DNA from: Chryseobacterium sp. 6424
GTDB taxonomy: Bacteria > Bacteroidota > Bacteroidia > Flavobacteriales > Weeksellaceae
Direction of reading: 5' to 3'
NCBI RefSeq assembly: GCF_003692615.1
Contig: NZ_CP023540.1
Location: forward strand, 558,001 to 622,000
DNA: 64,000 nt
A model generated the notes under the pieces. The model did no database searches. It was given only the letters and a program-made list of their open reading frames with translations, and had not been told where the DNA came from. Positions 1 to 8,872 of this stretch are shown piece by piece. A program made the position numbers and the translations under genes. How positions within the stretch are numbered: position 1 is the stretch's first letter; every line of letters starts with the position of its first letter.

Positions 1-717
1 TGCGCTGGATGTGTTCACCCACATTTGTTGGCCAGTCTCGGCATCTTGAAATAGTGCGTACCCCACATCGGGTATTTCATTGTCCTTGTTGTCGTAGATT
101 CGCATACCGAGTAGCTGGTGTTTTCTGGCGGCGACACGCAGGATTTTCTGATCATACTCATCCTCAAAATCCGAGAACATGAATACGAGTGATTTCTTCT
201 TGAAGACGCTCATCATATATTGCAGTACCACATCCGTTCTGGCTTCTGCAGGCACATATTCTGCGGTAAGGATGTTGCTGAGGATGGCTAGGATATGCTT
301 GCGACCTTTCTGTGGAGGGATTACTTTGTATACTTTGTCCGCGAACAGGATGAGTCCTACTTTATCGTTATTTCCCGCGGCGGAAAATCCCACGCTGGCC
401 GCGATTTCGGCAACAAATTCGCGCTTAAGTTGTAGATGTGTGCCATAATCCATGGAAGCGGAGATGTCTATCAGCAACATCATGGTAAGTTCGCGTTCTT
501 CTTCCATCACTTTTACGAAAGGTTCGCGGAAGCGGGCGGTCTTGTTCCAGTCGATACGGCGGATCTCATCACCAAACTGGTACGGGCGCACTTCAGAGAA
601 AGTCATCCCCTGGCCTTTAAAAGCACTGTGATACTGGCCCATCAGGGTAGCTTCCGTCTTTTTTCTGGTTCGGATTTCAATCTGTTTTACTTTTTTAATG
701 ATGTCGCGGATCTCCAT
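1..717 (-). CDS. DUF58 domain protein (C-terminal end missing at window edge)
   Basis: The gene reads leftwards from an ATG at 717 for 239 codons and runs off the window. The N-terminal part carries the DUF58 hallmark (FGDEIRRIDWNKTAR), followed by a von Willebrand A-like segment beginning LLIDISASMDYG, whose DxSxS pattern is a metal-ion-dependent adhesion site. It lies 6 bases downstream of a MoxR ATPase gene on the same strand. This MoxR/DUF58 pair is a recurring operon (also known from Bacteroides aerotolerance loci), in which the ATPase is thought to act as a chaperone for vWA proteins. Family assignment is firm; the substrate or process is unknown. Confidence 0.9.
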   Translation of the reverse strand, partial: MEIRDIIKKVKQIEIRTRKKTEATLMGQYHSAFKGQGMTFSEVRPYQFGDEIRRIDWNKTARFREPFVKVMEEERELTMMLLIDISASMDYGTHLQLKREFVAEIAASVGFSAAGNNDKVGLILFADKVYKVIPPQKGRKHILAILSNILTAEYVPAEARTDVVLQYMMSVFKKKSLVFMFSDFEDEYDQKILRVAARKHQLLGMRIYDNKDNEIPDVGYALFQDAETGQQMWVNTSSA

Positions 718-723
718 TGATGG

Positions 724-1728
724 TTAGGGTGCCTGTACTTTACTCAGGATTCTGTTTACAATTTCATCGGCGTTAATTTCCTCTGCTTCAGCTTCGAAGC
801 TTAGTCCGATCCTGTGCCGTAATACATCTTTGGCAATCTCTTTTACATCTTCGGGCAGTACAAAAGCCCTGTTCCTAAGGAAGGCTACTGCGCGCGAGGC
901 GATAGAAAGATTAATTGAGGCCCGCGGGGAAGCACCAAAACTGACGTAATTCTTCAGTTCGGCCAAGCCGTATTTTTCCGGGAAACGGGTAGCAAAAACC
1001 ATGTCGAGAATATATTTTTCAATTTTCTCGTCGAGATAAATTTGGTTGATGAGGTTTTTGGCTTCCGAAATATTCTGTAACGAAATGACCGGACGGATCT
1101 GTGGTTGATGCGAGGTAGATACCATTTTCATGATTTTTCTCTCATCCTCAAAATCGGGGTAGGAGATGGTGCATTTCAGCATAAAGCGGTCGCTTTGCGC
1201 TTCTGGCAGCAGGTACGTACCTTCCTGATCAATGGGGTTTTGGGTGGCCAGTACCAGAAAGGGTTTTGGGAGCGGCATGGTTTCATCACCTATCGTTACC
1301 TGCTTTTCCTGCATGGCCTCTAACAGTGCCGACTGTACTTTTGATGGTGCACGGTTGATCTCATCTGCCAATACGAAATTGGCGAAAATTGGGCCGCGTT
1401 TTATACTGAAATCATTGTCCTTGATATTATACATCATGGTACCAACCACATCGGCCGGCAGCAGGTCGGGGGTAAACTGTATTCTGGAAAATTCACCCTG
1501 CACAGCCTCCGCTAGGGTTTTGATGGCTAAAGTTTTAGCAAGCCCAGGTACCCCCTCCAACAGTACATGCCCATTACCCAAAAGACCGATCAGCAGGCGG
1601 TCAACCATATATTCCTGTCCGATGATGGCTTTGTTGATCTCTTGTTTCAGTAGGGTGAAGTAGTAATTTTGCTCGCGTACTTTATCGTTAAGTTGTTTAA
1701 TATCCTCTGCCTGATGAAGTTCTGACAT
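724..1728 (-). CDS. MoxR-family AAA+ ATPase
   Basis: A 334-residue AAA+ ATPase of the usual MoxR length. Walker A is GVPGLAKT (about residues 59-66), Walker B is FVLADEINRAP (about 118-128), and sensor 1 lies in LVLATQNPID. The C-terminal lid domain contains the GASPRASINL motif typical of MoxR. The ATG at 1728 opens the reading frame. It is followed directly by the DUF58 gene on the same strand, so the two are probably co-transcribed and act together, with MoxR remodelling a vWA-domain partner at the membrane. The exact client is inference. Confidence 0.95.
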   Translation of the reverse strand: MSELHQAEDIKQLNDKVREQNYYFTLLKQEINKAIIGQEYMVDRLLIGLLGNGHVLLEGVPGLAKTLAIKTLAEAVQGEFSRIQFTPDLLPADVVGTMMYNIKDNDFSIKRGPIFANFVLADEINRAPSKVQSALLEAMQEKQVTIGDETMPLPKPFLVLATQNPIDQEGTYLLPEAQSDRFMLKCTISYPDFEDERKIMKMVSTSHQPQIRPVISLQNISEAKNLINQIYLDEKIEKYILDMVFATRFPEKYGLAELKNYVSFGASPRASINLSIASRAVAFLRNRAFVLPEDVKEIAKDVLRHRIGLSFEAEAEEINADEIVNRILSKVQAP

Positions 1729-1883
1729 GTGTTATTTTTAGATTAAAAGTGTAAATTTCTAATAAATACCGGGATCAGTCAACACAATTAGTGCCAAGTT
1801 TTAGTTAAAGTTTTGTTAAAGCATCTTGCCCCAAGACTGTATGAGCAGCGAAGAATACTGTAGCCGTAAGCCAGCGAACATCT

Positions 1884-1915
1884 TTTGCTGTTTCCAGTTA
1901 ATTAAACTATTTTTG
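1884..1915 (+). promoter_or_regulatory. Bacteroidota-type promoter of the DinB gene
   Basis: The -33 element TTTG (1884-1887) is separated by 20 bases from the -7 element TATTTTTG (1908-1915). This fits the primary-sigma consensus TTTG-N19/20-TAnnTTTG of this phylum. The DinB start codon is 20 bases downstream. The rest of 1729-1883 shows nothing I can name. Confidence 0.65.
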
Positions 1916-1935
1916 ATACTTAAAATGTCACACCG

Positions 1936-2406
1936 ATGAACTACCACTTTCAGGCACACCGGCAAGTCCGCAGAAATCTCCTAGATATTCTACAAAATAC
2001 CAGCCCACAAGAACTGATGATAATCCCGGATGGCTTCAACAATAATATTTACTGGAATATCGCGCACACCGTAGCCACCCAGCAACTTTTATGTTATTAC
2101 CTCAGCGGTAACCCCTTTCGTATTGATAAATATTGGATTGAAACATATAAAAAAGGCACCCTGCCCAACCTGAGTGTAGAGCAGTCGGAGATCGATGACC
2201 TGGCTTTCCTGCTGACAGAAACCTCGAAGATTTTAATGAAAGATTACGATGCGGATTTTTTTGCGGATTATACCTCATACACCACCAGTTTCGGCCTTGA
2301 TCTGAAGAATATTCAGGATGCCATTATCTTCAACAATATGCATGAGTCGCTGCATTTGGGTTATGCGATGGCCCAAAAACGTGCGATCCTGGGTGAACAG
2401 TTCTAA
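1936..2406 (+). CDS. DinB-family protein
   Basis: A 156-residue protein with the four-helix pattern of the DinB/YfiT superfamily, a putative metal-dependent hydrolase or thiol-transferase fold. The histidines expected for the metal site are visible: His in NIAHTVATQ (about residue 49) and the C-terminal pair in NMHESLHLGY (about 136 and 140). The ATG at 1936 follows a good promoter. The next gene begins 31 bases downstream on the same strand. Substrate unknown; in Firmicutes such proteins handle bacillithiol, but nothing here shows that. Confidence 0.85.
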   Translation: MNYHFQAHRQVRRNLLDILQNTSPQELMIIPDGFNNNIYWNIAHTVATQQLLCYYLSGNPFRIDKYWIETYKKGTLPNLSVEQSEIDDLAFLLTETSKILMKDYDADFFADYTSYTTSFGLDLKNIQDAIIFNNMHESLHLGYAMAQKRAILGEQF

Positions 2407-2437
2407 CGCGACACAGACAACTTTAAACATTACTATT

Positions 2438-3229
2438 TTGAAAGACTTTTCACATAAAAAAACCTCTGAAAACCACGATAAAGACCGCAAAGATGATTTT
2501 ATTTTCGGACTTCGGCCGGTGATGGAGGCCATAGAGGCCGGTAAAACCATTGATAAGATATTCATGCAGAATGCACTGCAGGGTGAGATTTATCTCGAAC
2601 TGAAAAACCTGCTTGCAAGACATAAAATTCGTCCGAATTACGTTCCAGTAGAAAAACTCAATAGATTTACAAGGAAAAACCACCAAGGGGTAGTCGCTTT
2701 TATTTCAGATGTTCCGTTTGAAAAGATTGAAGATGTGCTTCCACAACTGTTCGAGGAAGGAAAAACCCCATTTTTATTGATCCTCGACCGTCTAACGGAT
2801 GTGCGGAATTTCGGGGCTATTTGCCGTACCGCGGAATGTGTTGGCGTACACGCCGTCATTCTGCCCGAAAAAGGCGCCGCACCAATCAATTCTGATGCGA
2901 TCAAAACTTCTGCCGGCGCTATCTACAACCTGAAGATTTGTAAAGAGAAAAACCTTGCCCATACGGTAGATTTCCTACAGCAAAGTGGCGTACAGGTACT
3001 CGCCGCCAGTGAAAAGGCTCAGAAACTGATCTACGATGCCGATTTTACCGAACCTTGCGCCATCGTGATGGGTAATGAAGAAACGGGTATTTCGAAAGAA
3101 GTGTTGCATCATGCAGACGAGAAGATAAAACTGCCGATTGTAGGCAAAACGCAGTCCCTGAACGTATCCGTCGCTTGTGGTGCCATCTTATATGAAGCGG
3201 TGCGACAGAAAAACCTCGCCGGTAAATAA
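2438..3229 (+). CDS. rlmB: 23S rRNA (guanosine-2'-O-)-methyltransferase, RlmB/TrmH family
   Basis: A SpoU-class SAM-dependent 2'-O-methyltransferase. The N-terminal substrate-binding domain starts FIFGLRPVMEAIEAG. The catalytic SPOUT knot has the three family motifs: DRLTDVRNFGAICRTA (Asn and Arg), IVMGNEETGIS (Glu) and LPIVGKTQSLNVSVA. I place the start at the TTG at 2438 (MKDFSHKK). The frame is open upstream, but an earlier start would overlap the DinB gene by about 90 bases. The product is about 263 residues, near the family norm. Whether it methylates G2251 as RlmB does, or another RNA, cannot be told from sequence alone. Confidence 0.85.
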   Translation: MKDFSHKKTSENHDKDRKDDFIFGLRPVMEAIEAGKTIDKIFMQNALQGEIYLELKNLLARHKIRPNYVPVEKLNRFTRKNHQGVVAFISDVPFEKIEDVLPQLFEEGKTPFLLILDRLTDVRNFGAICRTAECVGVHAVILPEKGAAPINSDAIKTSAGAIYNLKICKEKNLAHTVDFLQQSGVQVLAASEKAQKLIYDADFTEPCAIVMGNEETGISKEVLHHADEKIKLPIVGKTQSLNVSVACGAILYEAVRQKNLAGK

Positions 3230-3314
3230 ACTGCGTACGCTTTAAAGTTTGCATTCTCTTCATTTAGCACTCAATTTGATTAAAAATTTATTTACTTAAT
3301 TAAAACAGAGATTT

Positions 3315-3764
3315 ATGCAGAACCGAACCGTGCAGAAGAGTGAAATCCGAAACTACGTGCTGGAGATTATCGCTGGGAAAATAAAAAAGCTGGAAGACTT
3401 TATTGAGTTTACCATTGATGCAAGCCGCGATATTAAGAAAACACCGAAATACGATTCTATTCGGGAGGAAATACAGGAAGAAATCTACCAAATGCAGCGC
3501 CAGCTAGGCTCCCTGAATGACCTGCAGCGTCATATGGTGAAAGTGCTGAACGCGCCTACAGACACAGTTCAACTGGGATCGATGGTTTTTACGAATAAAG
3601 CCCGTTTCTATATCTCTGTTTCGCTGGGTGAATTTTTTTATGAAGGTGACCGGTTTTATGCGATTTCAGAACAAAGCCCTATGGCGCAAGTGATGTTCGG
3701 GAAAGTTGCCGGCGATTCTTTTGTACTCAATAACATCAGTCAAACCATCCAAAATGTCATGTGA
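3315..3764 (+). CDS. Short GreA/GreB-like protein
   Basis: A 149-residue protein. Residues 20-75 form a charged, probably helical hairpin. The C-terminal half ends in ISEQSPMAQVMFGKVAGDSF, which resembles the FKBP-like C-terminal domain of Gre transcript-cleavage factors (their SPLGxALLGKxxGD motif). The acidic tip expected at the end of the Gre coiled coil is not obvious. It may be a Gre-fold RNA polymerase secondary-channel binder without cleavage activity. Its stop codon lies just before the nitroreductase start, suggesting one transcript. Family link is moderate, function is inference. Confidence 0.65.
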   Translation: MQNRTVQKSEIRNYVLEIIAGKIKKLEDFIEFTIDASRDIKKTPKYDSIREEIQEEIYQMQRQLGSLNDLQRHMVKVLNAPTDTVQLGSMVFTNKARFYISVSLGEFFYEGDRFYAISEQSPMAQVMFGKVAGDSFVLNNISQTIQNVM

Positions 3765-3766
3765 TA

Positions 3767-4285
3767 ATGGATAAAGCAGCAGTCCTAAAAGAGATTATAG
3801 AAAACCGCAGGAGTATATTTCCTAAGGATTATTCCGATGAAAAAATTGATGATGATGTTTTAACGGAAATCCTGCGTTCTGCAGCGTTTGCCCCAAACCA
3901 TAAACGCACCAAGCCCTGGCGTCTGAAAGTTTTCAAAGGCGAGGATAAATTACAATTGGGTGCGGAAATGGCGGAAATCTATAAACGTACCACGGCAGCG
4001 CCACTTTTTCTCGAAAAAAAATACCTCAGCATCTCCGAAAAGGCTGTCAAGGCAGATACTATCATTACAATTTCAGTCAACTTCAGCGGATTGGTGCCCG
4101 AGTGGGAAGAAATTGCCGCCACCGCCATGGCCGTACAGAATATGTATCTAACGGCTTCCGCACACGGCATCGGTTGCTATTGGAGTACGCCCGGCCTAAT
4201 AAAACATTTGGATGCCTTCCTGGGACTACCCGAAAATCAAAGATGTTACGGGCTTTTCTTCCTTGGTAAGTGTGCAAATCAATAA
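3767..4285 (+). CDS. Nitroreductase-family protein
   Basis: A compact nitroreductase of 172 residues from the ATG at 3767. A GTG at 3761 is also in frame but overlaps the preceding stop codon. Family features are ENRRSIFPKDY near the N-terminus (FMN phosphate-contacting Arg), APNHKRTKPWRLKVF, and the flavin-contacting AHGIGCYWSTPGL near the C-terminus. Length and the ENRRS start resemble the YdjA-like subgroup. It probably uses FMN and NAD(P)H; the substrate is unknown. A strong hairpin terminator overlaps its end. Confidence 0.88.
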   Translation: MDKAAVLKEIIENRRSIFPKDYSDEKIDDDVLTEILRSAAFAPNHKRTKPWRLKVFKGEDKLQLGAEMAEIYKRTTAAPLFLEKKYLSISEKAVKADTIITISVNFSGLVPEWEEIAATAMAVQNMYLTASAHGIGCYWSTPGLIKHLDAFLGLPENQRCYGLFFLGKCANQ

Positions 4286-4319
4286 AAAAATCTTTCAGGG
4301 TTGCTGAAAGATTTTTTTT
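4284..4319 (+). terminator. Rho-independent terminator after the nitroreductase
   Basis: The stem AAATCTTTCAG pairs with CTGAAAGATTT around a short loop and is followed by a T tract. It ends the 1.9-4.3 kb rightward group. Confidence 0.85.
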
Positions 4320-4365
4320 GCATTCGAGGCGCGAGCGAAGCGAGCGTCAAAAGAGTCTTGCTTAA

Positions 4366-5358
4366 TTATCCGTTAAGCAGTATTGCGGCTTCTTTGGCCG
4401 CGTAAGTGAAGATCATATCAGCACCGGCCCGCTTTATGCACGTCAGGCTTTCGATAACCGCTTTGTCATTGTCCAGCCAGCCGTTTTGTGTCGCCGCTTT
4501 TAGCATCGCATATTCACCACTTACATTATATACGGCGATCGGCAGGTCAATTGCTTCACGCACTTTTGATACGATATCTAAATAAGGCAAGCCTGGTTTT
4601 ATCATGATGATGTCGGCACCCTCAGCCACATCTTTATAGACTTCATCCAAAGCTTCGCGCGAGTTATGGAAATCCATTTGATATGTTTTTTTGTCTTTCG
4701 GAATATCCGTGTTTTCTTTGGGAGCAGAATCAAGCGCGCTGCGGAATGGGCCGTAAAAGGAACTTGCATATTTTGCCGCATAGCTCAAGATGGCTACATC
4801 GGTGAACCCATTTTCCTCTAAACCTGCGCGGATGGCTGCAACGCGGCCGTCCATCATGTCACTGGGCGCCATCACATCGGCCCCTGCTTCCGCTAGTGAT
4901 ATCGCCATTTTAACCAATGCTTCATTGGTAGCGTCGTTGTCTATTTTACCGTTTGTAATAATGCCGTCATGTCCGTACACAGAGTAGGGGTCTAGCGCTA
5001 CATCGGGCATTACTATCATTTCAGGGACTGCGTCTTTTATCGCTTTGATGGTGTTCTGCATCAACCCGTTTTTGTTCCATGCTTCTGTTCCTTTATTGTC
5101 TTTCAGATTTTCAGAGACTTTCATGTAAAGATTTACACCCCTTATCCCTAAAGAGAACAACTCTTTACATTCTTTCACCGTAAGATCAATGCTCCTGCGG
5201 AAAATGCCCGGCATCGAGGGGATGGGTTCTTGCAGATTTTCGCCTTCCATAACGAAGATCGGCATTACAAAATCGTTGGTCGTAAGTATGGTTTCCTGTA
5301 CCAATGCACGTATTGAGGCATTGGTACGGAGTCTGCGGTTGCGGGACGGTATAATCAT
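4366..5358 (-). CDS. hemB: Delta-aminolevulinic acid dehydratase (porphobilinogen synthase)
   Basis: A 330-residue protein, the standard HemB length. It condenses two 5-aminolevulinate molecules to porphobilinogen in heme synthesis. The two active-site lysines are visible in LSYAAKYASSFYGPFR (about residue 199) and the Schiff-base Lys in DIIMIKPGLPYLD (about 253). The metal-site region DVALDPYSVYGHDG lacks the cysteine triad of Zn-dependent enzymes, so a Mg-dependent type is likely. hemL, for the preceding step, is far away at 47.6 kb. A TAAATTTG -7-like box lies at 5391-5398 on the same strand. Confidence 0.97.
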   Translation of the reverse strand: MIIPSRNRRLRTNASIRALVQETILTTNDFVMPIFVMEGENLQEPIPSMPGIFRRSIDLTVKECKELFSLGIRGVNLYMKVSENLKDNKGTEAWNKNGLMQNTIKAIKDAVPEMIVMPDVALDPYSVYGHDGIITNGKIDNDATNEALVKMAISLAEAGADVMAPSDMMDGRVAAIRAGLEENGFTDVAILSYAAKYASSFYGPFRSALDSAPKENTDIPKDKKTYQMDFHNSREALDEVYKDVAEGADIIMIKPGLPYLDIVSKVREAIDLPIAVYNVSGEYAMLKAATQNGWLDNDKAVIESLTCIKRAGADMIFTYAAKEAAILLNG

Positions 5359-5482
5359 TTTCTTTTGGAATAAATTTTGAATTTATACTGCAAATTTAAC
5401 CATTGTTTTATGAAAAAACGGTGGTAGATAAATTACGTTTCCTTACTTTTGTGAGCATATTATAAATATAAAGTTTTATAAG

Positions 5483-5836
5483 GTGAAAAATTTACTGTCT
5501 TCTATTATATTTTTTGGCATGTTGGTCTTGTTTTCTGCGGACCTTTCCGCGCAGGTCAGCCGAGAGCCTTTTGCTGCGGCACAAAAGTCTGATGACGGCG
5601 TGTTGGTGGCATATCCTAATCCTGCCCGTGATTTTATTATTGTAAAGTCTAAGGACGCTTCACTGAAAATCAAATCAGTTACATTTTATTCAATCCTAGG
5701 CATGCAGGTGGCGGAATATGCGGTGAATATGAACTCGGGTGAGATTCGGCTTGATAAGCTTCGCCCTGGTAAATACCTGATGAGATACACCCTGAGCGAT
5801 AATACGCAGAAAGTGACCCAAATTGTAAAACATTAA
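5483..5836 (+). CDS. Secreted mini-protein made almost only of a T9SS type A sorting domain
   Basis: The protein has 117 residues from a GTG start. A signal peptide covers about residues 1-24 (IIFFGMLVLFSADLSAQ). After a linker of about 15 residues, the rest is a C-terminal sorting domain with the hallmarks YPNPARDFIIV, LGMQV, and a Gly-Lys-Tyr strand (LRPGKYLMRY) near the end. Such domains normally follow a large passenger and direct it through the type IX system to the cell surface. Here there is essentially no passenger. It stands alone between hemB and its own terminator. Confidence 0.85.
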   Translation: MKNLLSSIIFFGMLVLFSADLSAQVSREPFAAAQKSDDGVLVAYPNPARDFIIVKSKDASLKIKSVTFYSILGMQVAEYAVNMNSGEIRLDKLRPGKYLMRYTLSDNTQKVTQIVKH

Positions 5837-5866
5837 ATCATCCCTGGCCATCAGGGATTTTTTTTG
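5837..5866 (+). terminator. Rho-independent terminator after the T9SS-domain gene
   Basis: The stem ATCCCTG pairs with CAGGGAT and is followed by a run of eight T, directly after the stop codon. Confidence 0.85.
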
Positions 5867-5886
5867 AAATCATCTGTGGCAGTACT

Positions 5887-5918
5887 TTTGAAGCATCATA
5901 TAATAATCAGTAATTTTG
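5887..5918 (+). promoter_or_regulatory. Promoter of the ndh-trmD unit
   Basis: TTTG (5887-5890), a 20-base spacer and TAATTTTG (5911-5918) match the Bacteroidota consensus. The ndh ATG lies only 4 bases after the -7 box, so the transcript would be nearly leaderless if this promoter is used. Confidence 0.6.
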
Positions 5919-5922
5919 TTCT

Positions 5923-7185
5923 ATGGAAAGCAGGGAAAAAATTGTCATCATCGGCGGCGGATTTGCAGGTCTTCATCTCGCAAAGAAACTTAACAACAAG
6001 AATAAGAAAGTCTTTGTTCTCGATAAGGTGAATCACCACATGTTTCAGCCGTTATTCTATCAGGTGGCCTGTGGCCGTATTGAGCCAAGTAACATTTCAT
6101 TCCCTTTCCGGAAAATCTTTCAGCGCTCGCGCAACATCCAGTACCGCATGATTGAAGTGGAGAGGATCTTGCCTGAACAGAACAAAGTCATCACCTGCGA
6201 TGCGGAAATCACCTATGACAAACTCGTAATTGCCACCGGCTGCAAAACAAATTTCTTCGGAAATGAAAAGATGGAGCATCTGACTTTCGGAATGAAAAAT
6301 ACACAGGAAGCCATTGCCATCAGAAACCATATACTGCTGACTTTTGAAAAACTTATAATTCAGAAGAAACGCAGCGATGACGGTAACTGGAATATCGTTA
6401 TCGTAGGAAGCGGACCTACAGGTGTAGAACTTGCCGGTGCCTTTGCTGAAATGAAAAGTGAGATCCTGCCGCGCGATTATCCCCATATGAATTTTCAGGA
6501 ACTGAATATCATCCTTATTTCTTCAACACCTACCTCATTGAGCATGATGAGTGAAGAATCCCAGGCCATGTCTGAAAAATACCTGAAAGAACTCGGTGTC
6601 ATCTTCCTGAAGGATGAGTTGGTTACTGATTATGATGGGGATAAAGTTTATATGAAAAGCGGTAAAACAATCGCTTCAAATAACGTGATCTGGGCAGCCG
6701 GCGTTACCGGCAACATCATTGAAGGGCTGAACCCGGATGTGATGATCAGAAACCGGTACAAAACCGATCGCTATAACCGCGTGTTGGGATACGATAATAT
6801 TTTTGCAATTGGTGATATCGCCTATATGGAAACACCGAAATATCCGATGGGGCATCCTCAGGTAGCCAATGTAGCCATTAATCAAGGTAAAAATGTAGGC
6901 AGAAACTTCCTTAAAAAAGATATAAAAGACTGGAGGGAGTATGAATATGTAGACCAAGGCAGCATGGCCACCATTGGCAAGCACCGTGCGGTGGTTGATT
7001 TGCCGAACTTTAAGTTTCAGGGCTTCCTCGCATGGTATTTCTGGATGTTCCTTCACCTGATGCTCATCCTCTCCGTAAGAAATAAAGTGGCGATCTTCTT
7101 TAACTGGATGTGGAGCTACCTCAACAAAGACTCCTCACTCCGCCTGATCATCATACCAAATAAAAAGAACCGAACCGAACAATGA
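5923..7185 (+). CDS. ndh: Type II NADH dehydrogenase (NAD(P)/FAD-dependent oxidoreductase)
   Basis: A 420-residue flavoprotein that passes electrons from NADH to quinone without proton pumping. It has two Rossmann motifs, [13 protein letters not shown] at the N-terminus for FAD and [13 protein letters not shown] at about residue 160 for NADH. The second FAD motif is [13 protein letters not shown] at about 300. The C-terminal region is aromatic and hydrophobic ([14 protein letters not shown]), which is how these enzymes dock on the membrane. Its last four bases overlap the trmD start (ATGA), implying translational coupling. Confidence 0.93.
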   Translation: MESREKIVIIGGGFAGLHLAKKLNNKNKKVFVLDKVNHHMFQPLFYQVACGRIEPSNISFPFRKIFQRSRNIQYRMIEVERILPEQNKVITCDAEITYDKLVIATGCKTNFFGNEKMEHLTFGMKNTQEAIAIRNHILLTFEKLIIQKKRSDDGNWNIVIVGSGPTGVELAGAFAEMKSEILPRDYPHMNFQELNIILISSTPTSLSMMSEESQAMSEKYLKELGVIFLKDELVTDYDGDKVYMKSGKTIASNNVIWAAGVTGNIIEGLNPDVMIRNRYKTDRYNRVLGYDNIFAIGDIAYMETPKYPMGHPQVANVAINQGKNVGRNFLKKDIKDWREYEYVDQGSMATIGKHRAVVDLPNFKFQGFLAWYFWMFLHLMLILSVRNKVAIFFNWMWSYLNKDSSLRLIIIPNKKNRTEQ

Positions 7186-7856
7186 GAATAGACATTATCA
7201 GTGTATTACCGGAGCTTATGGAAAGCCCGTTCCGGACATCAATTTTAAAAAGGGCTTCAGATAAAGGCCTCGCAGAAGTTCATTTTCATTCTTTAAGAGC
7301 ATACGGTTTAGGGAAATACCGCCAGATTGATGATGCACCTTATGGCGGCTCCGCAGGCATGGTGATGATGGTAGAACCGTTGGACCGCTGCATATCAGAG
7401 CTAAAGGCCCAACGGCAGTATGATGAGGTCATTTACCTCACGCCAGACGGAGAAACCCTGAATCAGAAAATAGCCAATACACTTTCCACCAAAAAAAACC
7501 TCCTGTTTCTTTGTGGCCATTATAAAGGTATTGACCAGCGCGTGCGCGAACTGCATATCACCAAAGAAATCTCTATCGGCGATTATGTGCTGACCGGTGG
7601 CGAACTCGCGGCCTGTGTGCTCGCAGATGCCGTTATCCGCTTGTTGCCGGGCGTACTGAATGATGAGCAAAGTGCGCTTACCGACAGTTTTCAGGATGGT
7701 TTACTTTCGCCCCCCGTATATACCCGCCCTGCTGAATATAAAGGTCTGAAGGTGCCTGAAGTACTCCTCAGCGGAAATTTTAGTAAAATAGAAGACTGGC
7801 TGCACGATGAAGCCCTAAAAATTACCCAGACCAAACGACCTGATCTTTTACAGTAA
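7182..7856 (+). CDS. trmD: tRNA (guanine-N1-)-methyltransferase
   Basis: A 224-residue TrmD, which methylates G37 of tRNAs reading CNN codons and prevents frameshifting. The SPOUT knot is evident: [10 protein letters not shown] at the N-terminus, [29 protein letters not shown] and [14 protein letters not shown]. It is co-transcribed with ndh, not with rpsP and rimM (18.7 kb), so the familiar rpsP-rimM-trmD cluster of other phyla is broken up here. Confidence 0.97.
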   Translation: MRIDIISVLPELMESPFRTSILKRASDKGLAEVHFHSLRAYGLGKYRQIDDAPYGGSAGMVMMVEPLDRCISELKAQRQYDEVIYLTPDGETLNQKIANTLSTKKNLLFLCGHYKGIDQRVRELHITKEISIGDYVLTGGELAACVLADAVIRLLPGVLNDEQSALTDSFQDGLLSPPVYTRPAEYKGLKVPEVLLSGNFSKIEDWLHDEALKITQTKRPDLLQ

Positions 7857-7910
7857 CGCACTCATAACCGTTATTTTTAAGTAAATTTGTAAATCAAAGG
7901 CAATAGTCTG

Positions 7911-8855
7911 GTGAATGGCAGTAAACGCACAGATGAAATCATCGCTTTCTATAATGTGGAAAATCTTTTCCCGCCGGATCCACCTGTGATGCATTATTTA
8001 GATCCAACGCCATCAGGACTGAAAAACTGGGATGAGAGGAAATACCAGGTCAAACTGCGCAAAATCGCTGAAGTCTTCCACTTAATCAGTTTGCACAAAG
8101 GCCAGTCACCACTTTTCATCGGTTTATCCGAAATACAGGGCGAGCAACCATTACAGGATTTACTGGCGAAGGATGTTTTTAAGGAATATGCATTTGTGCG
8201 GAACGGTAATTTAGACAGGCGTGGCATGGGCGTATATTTACTTTATCAGAAGAAAAGGATACAACTTATTTCCTCCGAAACATTAGATTTGGCCGTTGGT
8301 TTTGAAGTTGATACTTCAGAAGAAATAAGTGCAAGGAGTATATTGAAATGTAAATTTTTGTTAGACTCGGCCGTTTTTAATGTGTTGTTGCTGCATTTGC
8401 CTTCCCAACGGGATAATAATGTCAAAATAAAACTAAGGACACACATTTTGAAGGCGCTGAAGGAAGAAATAACGAAGATTGACAAGGAAGAAGCGGTGAT
8501 CATGATGGGCGACTTCAACGTAAATCCTGATGATGAAGATATCGCAGCGCTGTTTTACCAGAACCAGAACAGGCGGTGCTTCAACAACCCGTTCTTGCCA
8601 TTATATACGGCACGGCAGTTTTCGGCTTATCATCAGCGTGGCGGGCTTTTGTTCGATCAGATCATGTTTTCGGAGGAATTTTATGACAACCGTTTTCCGA
8701 TGCAGTTTTCCGGCGGAGAAGTCTTTAGTCATCCACGTTTACGCGCTGCTGGCAGAAAATTTGCAGCACGGCCCGCAAGAACTTACGCAGGCACGCGATA
8801 TATAGGCGGATACAGCGATCATTTTCCCGTATTGGCCTCATTTATTAGAAATTAA
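7911..8855 (+). CDS. Endonuclease/exonuclease/phosphatase family protein
   Basis: The protein has 314 residues from a GTG start and no signal peptide, so it is probably cytoplasmic. It carries EEP metallohydrolase motifs: IAFYNVENLFPPDPP at the N-terminus (metal-site Asn), LSEIQG (Glu, about residue 76), MGDFNVNPDDE (Asp and Asn, about 200) and the C-terminal SDHFPVLASF (Asp-His). The substrate may be nucleic acid or a phosphoester; the family does not settle it. The Lrp-type gene follows 17 bases downstream. Confidence 0.88.
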   Translation: MNGSKRTDEIIAFYNVENLFPPDPPVMHYLDPTPSGLKNWDERKYQVKLRKIAEVFHLISLHKGQSPLFIGLSEIQGEQPLQDLLAKDVFKEYAFVRNGNLDRRGMGVYLLYQKKRIQLISSETLDLAVGFEVDTSEEISARSILKCKFLLDSAVFNVLLLHLPSQRDNNVKIKLRTHILKALKEEITKIDKEEAVIMMGDFNVNPDDEDIAALFYQNQNRRCFNNPFLPLYTARQFSAYHQRGGLLFDQIMFSEEFYDNRFPMQFSGGEVFSHPRLRAAGRKFAARPARTYAGTRYIGGYSDHFPVLASFIRN

Positions 8856-8872
8856 AATAACAATAGTCAGAT

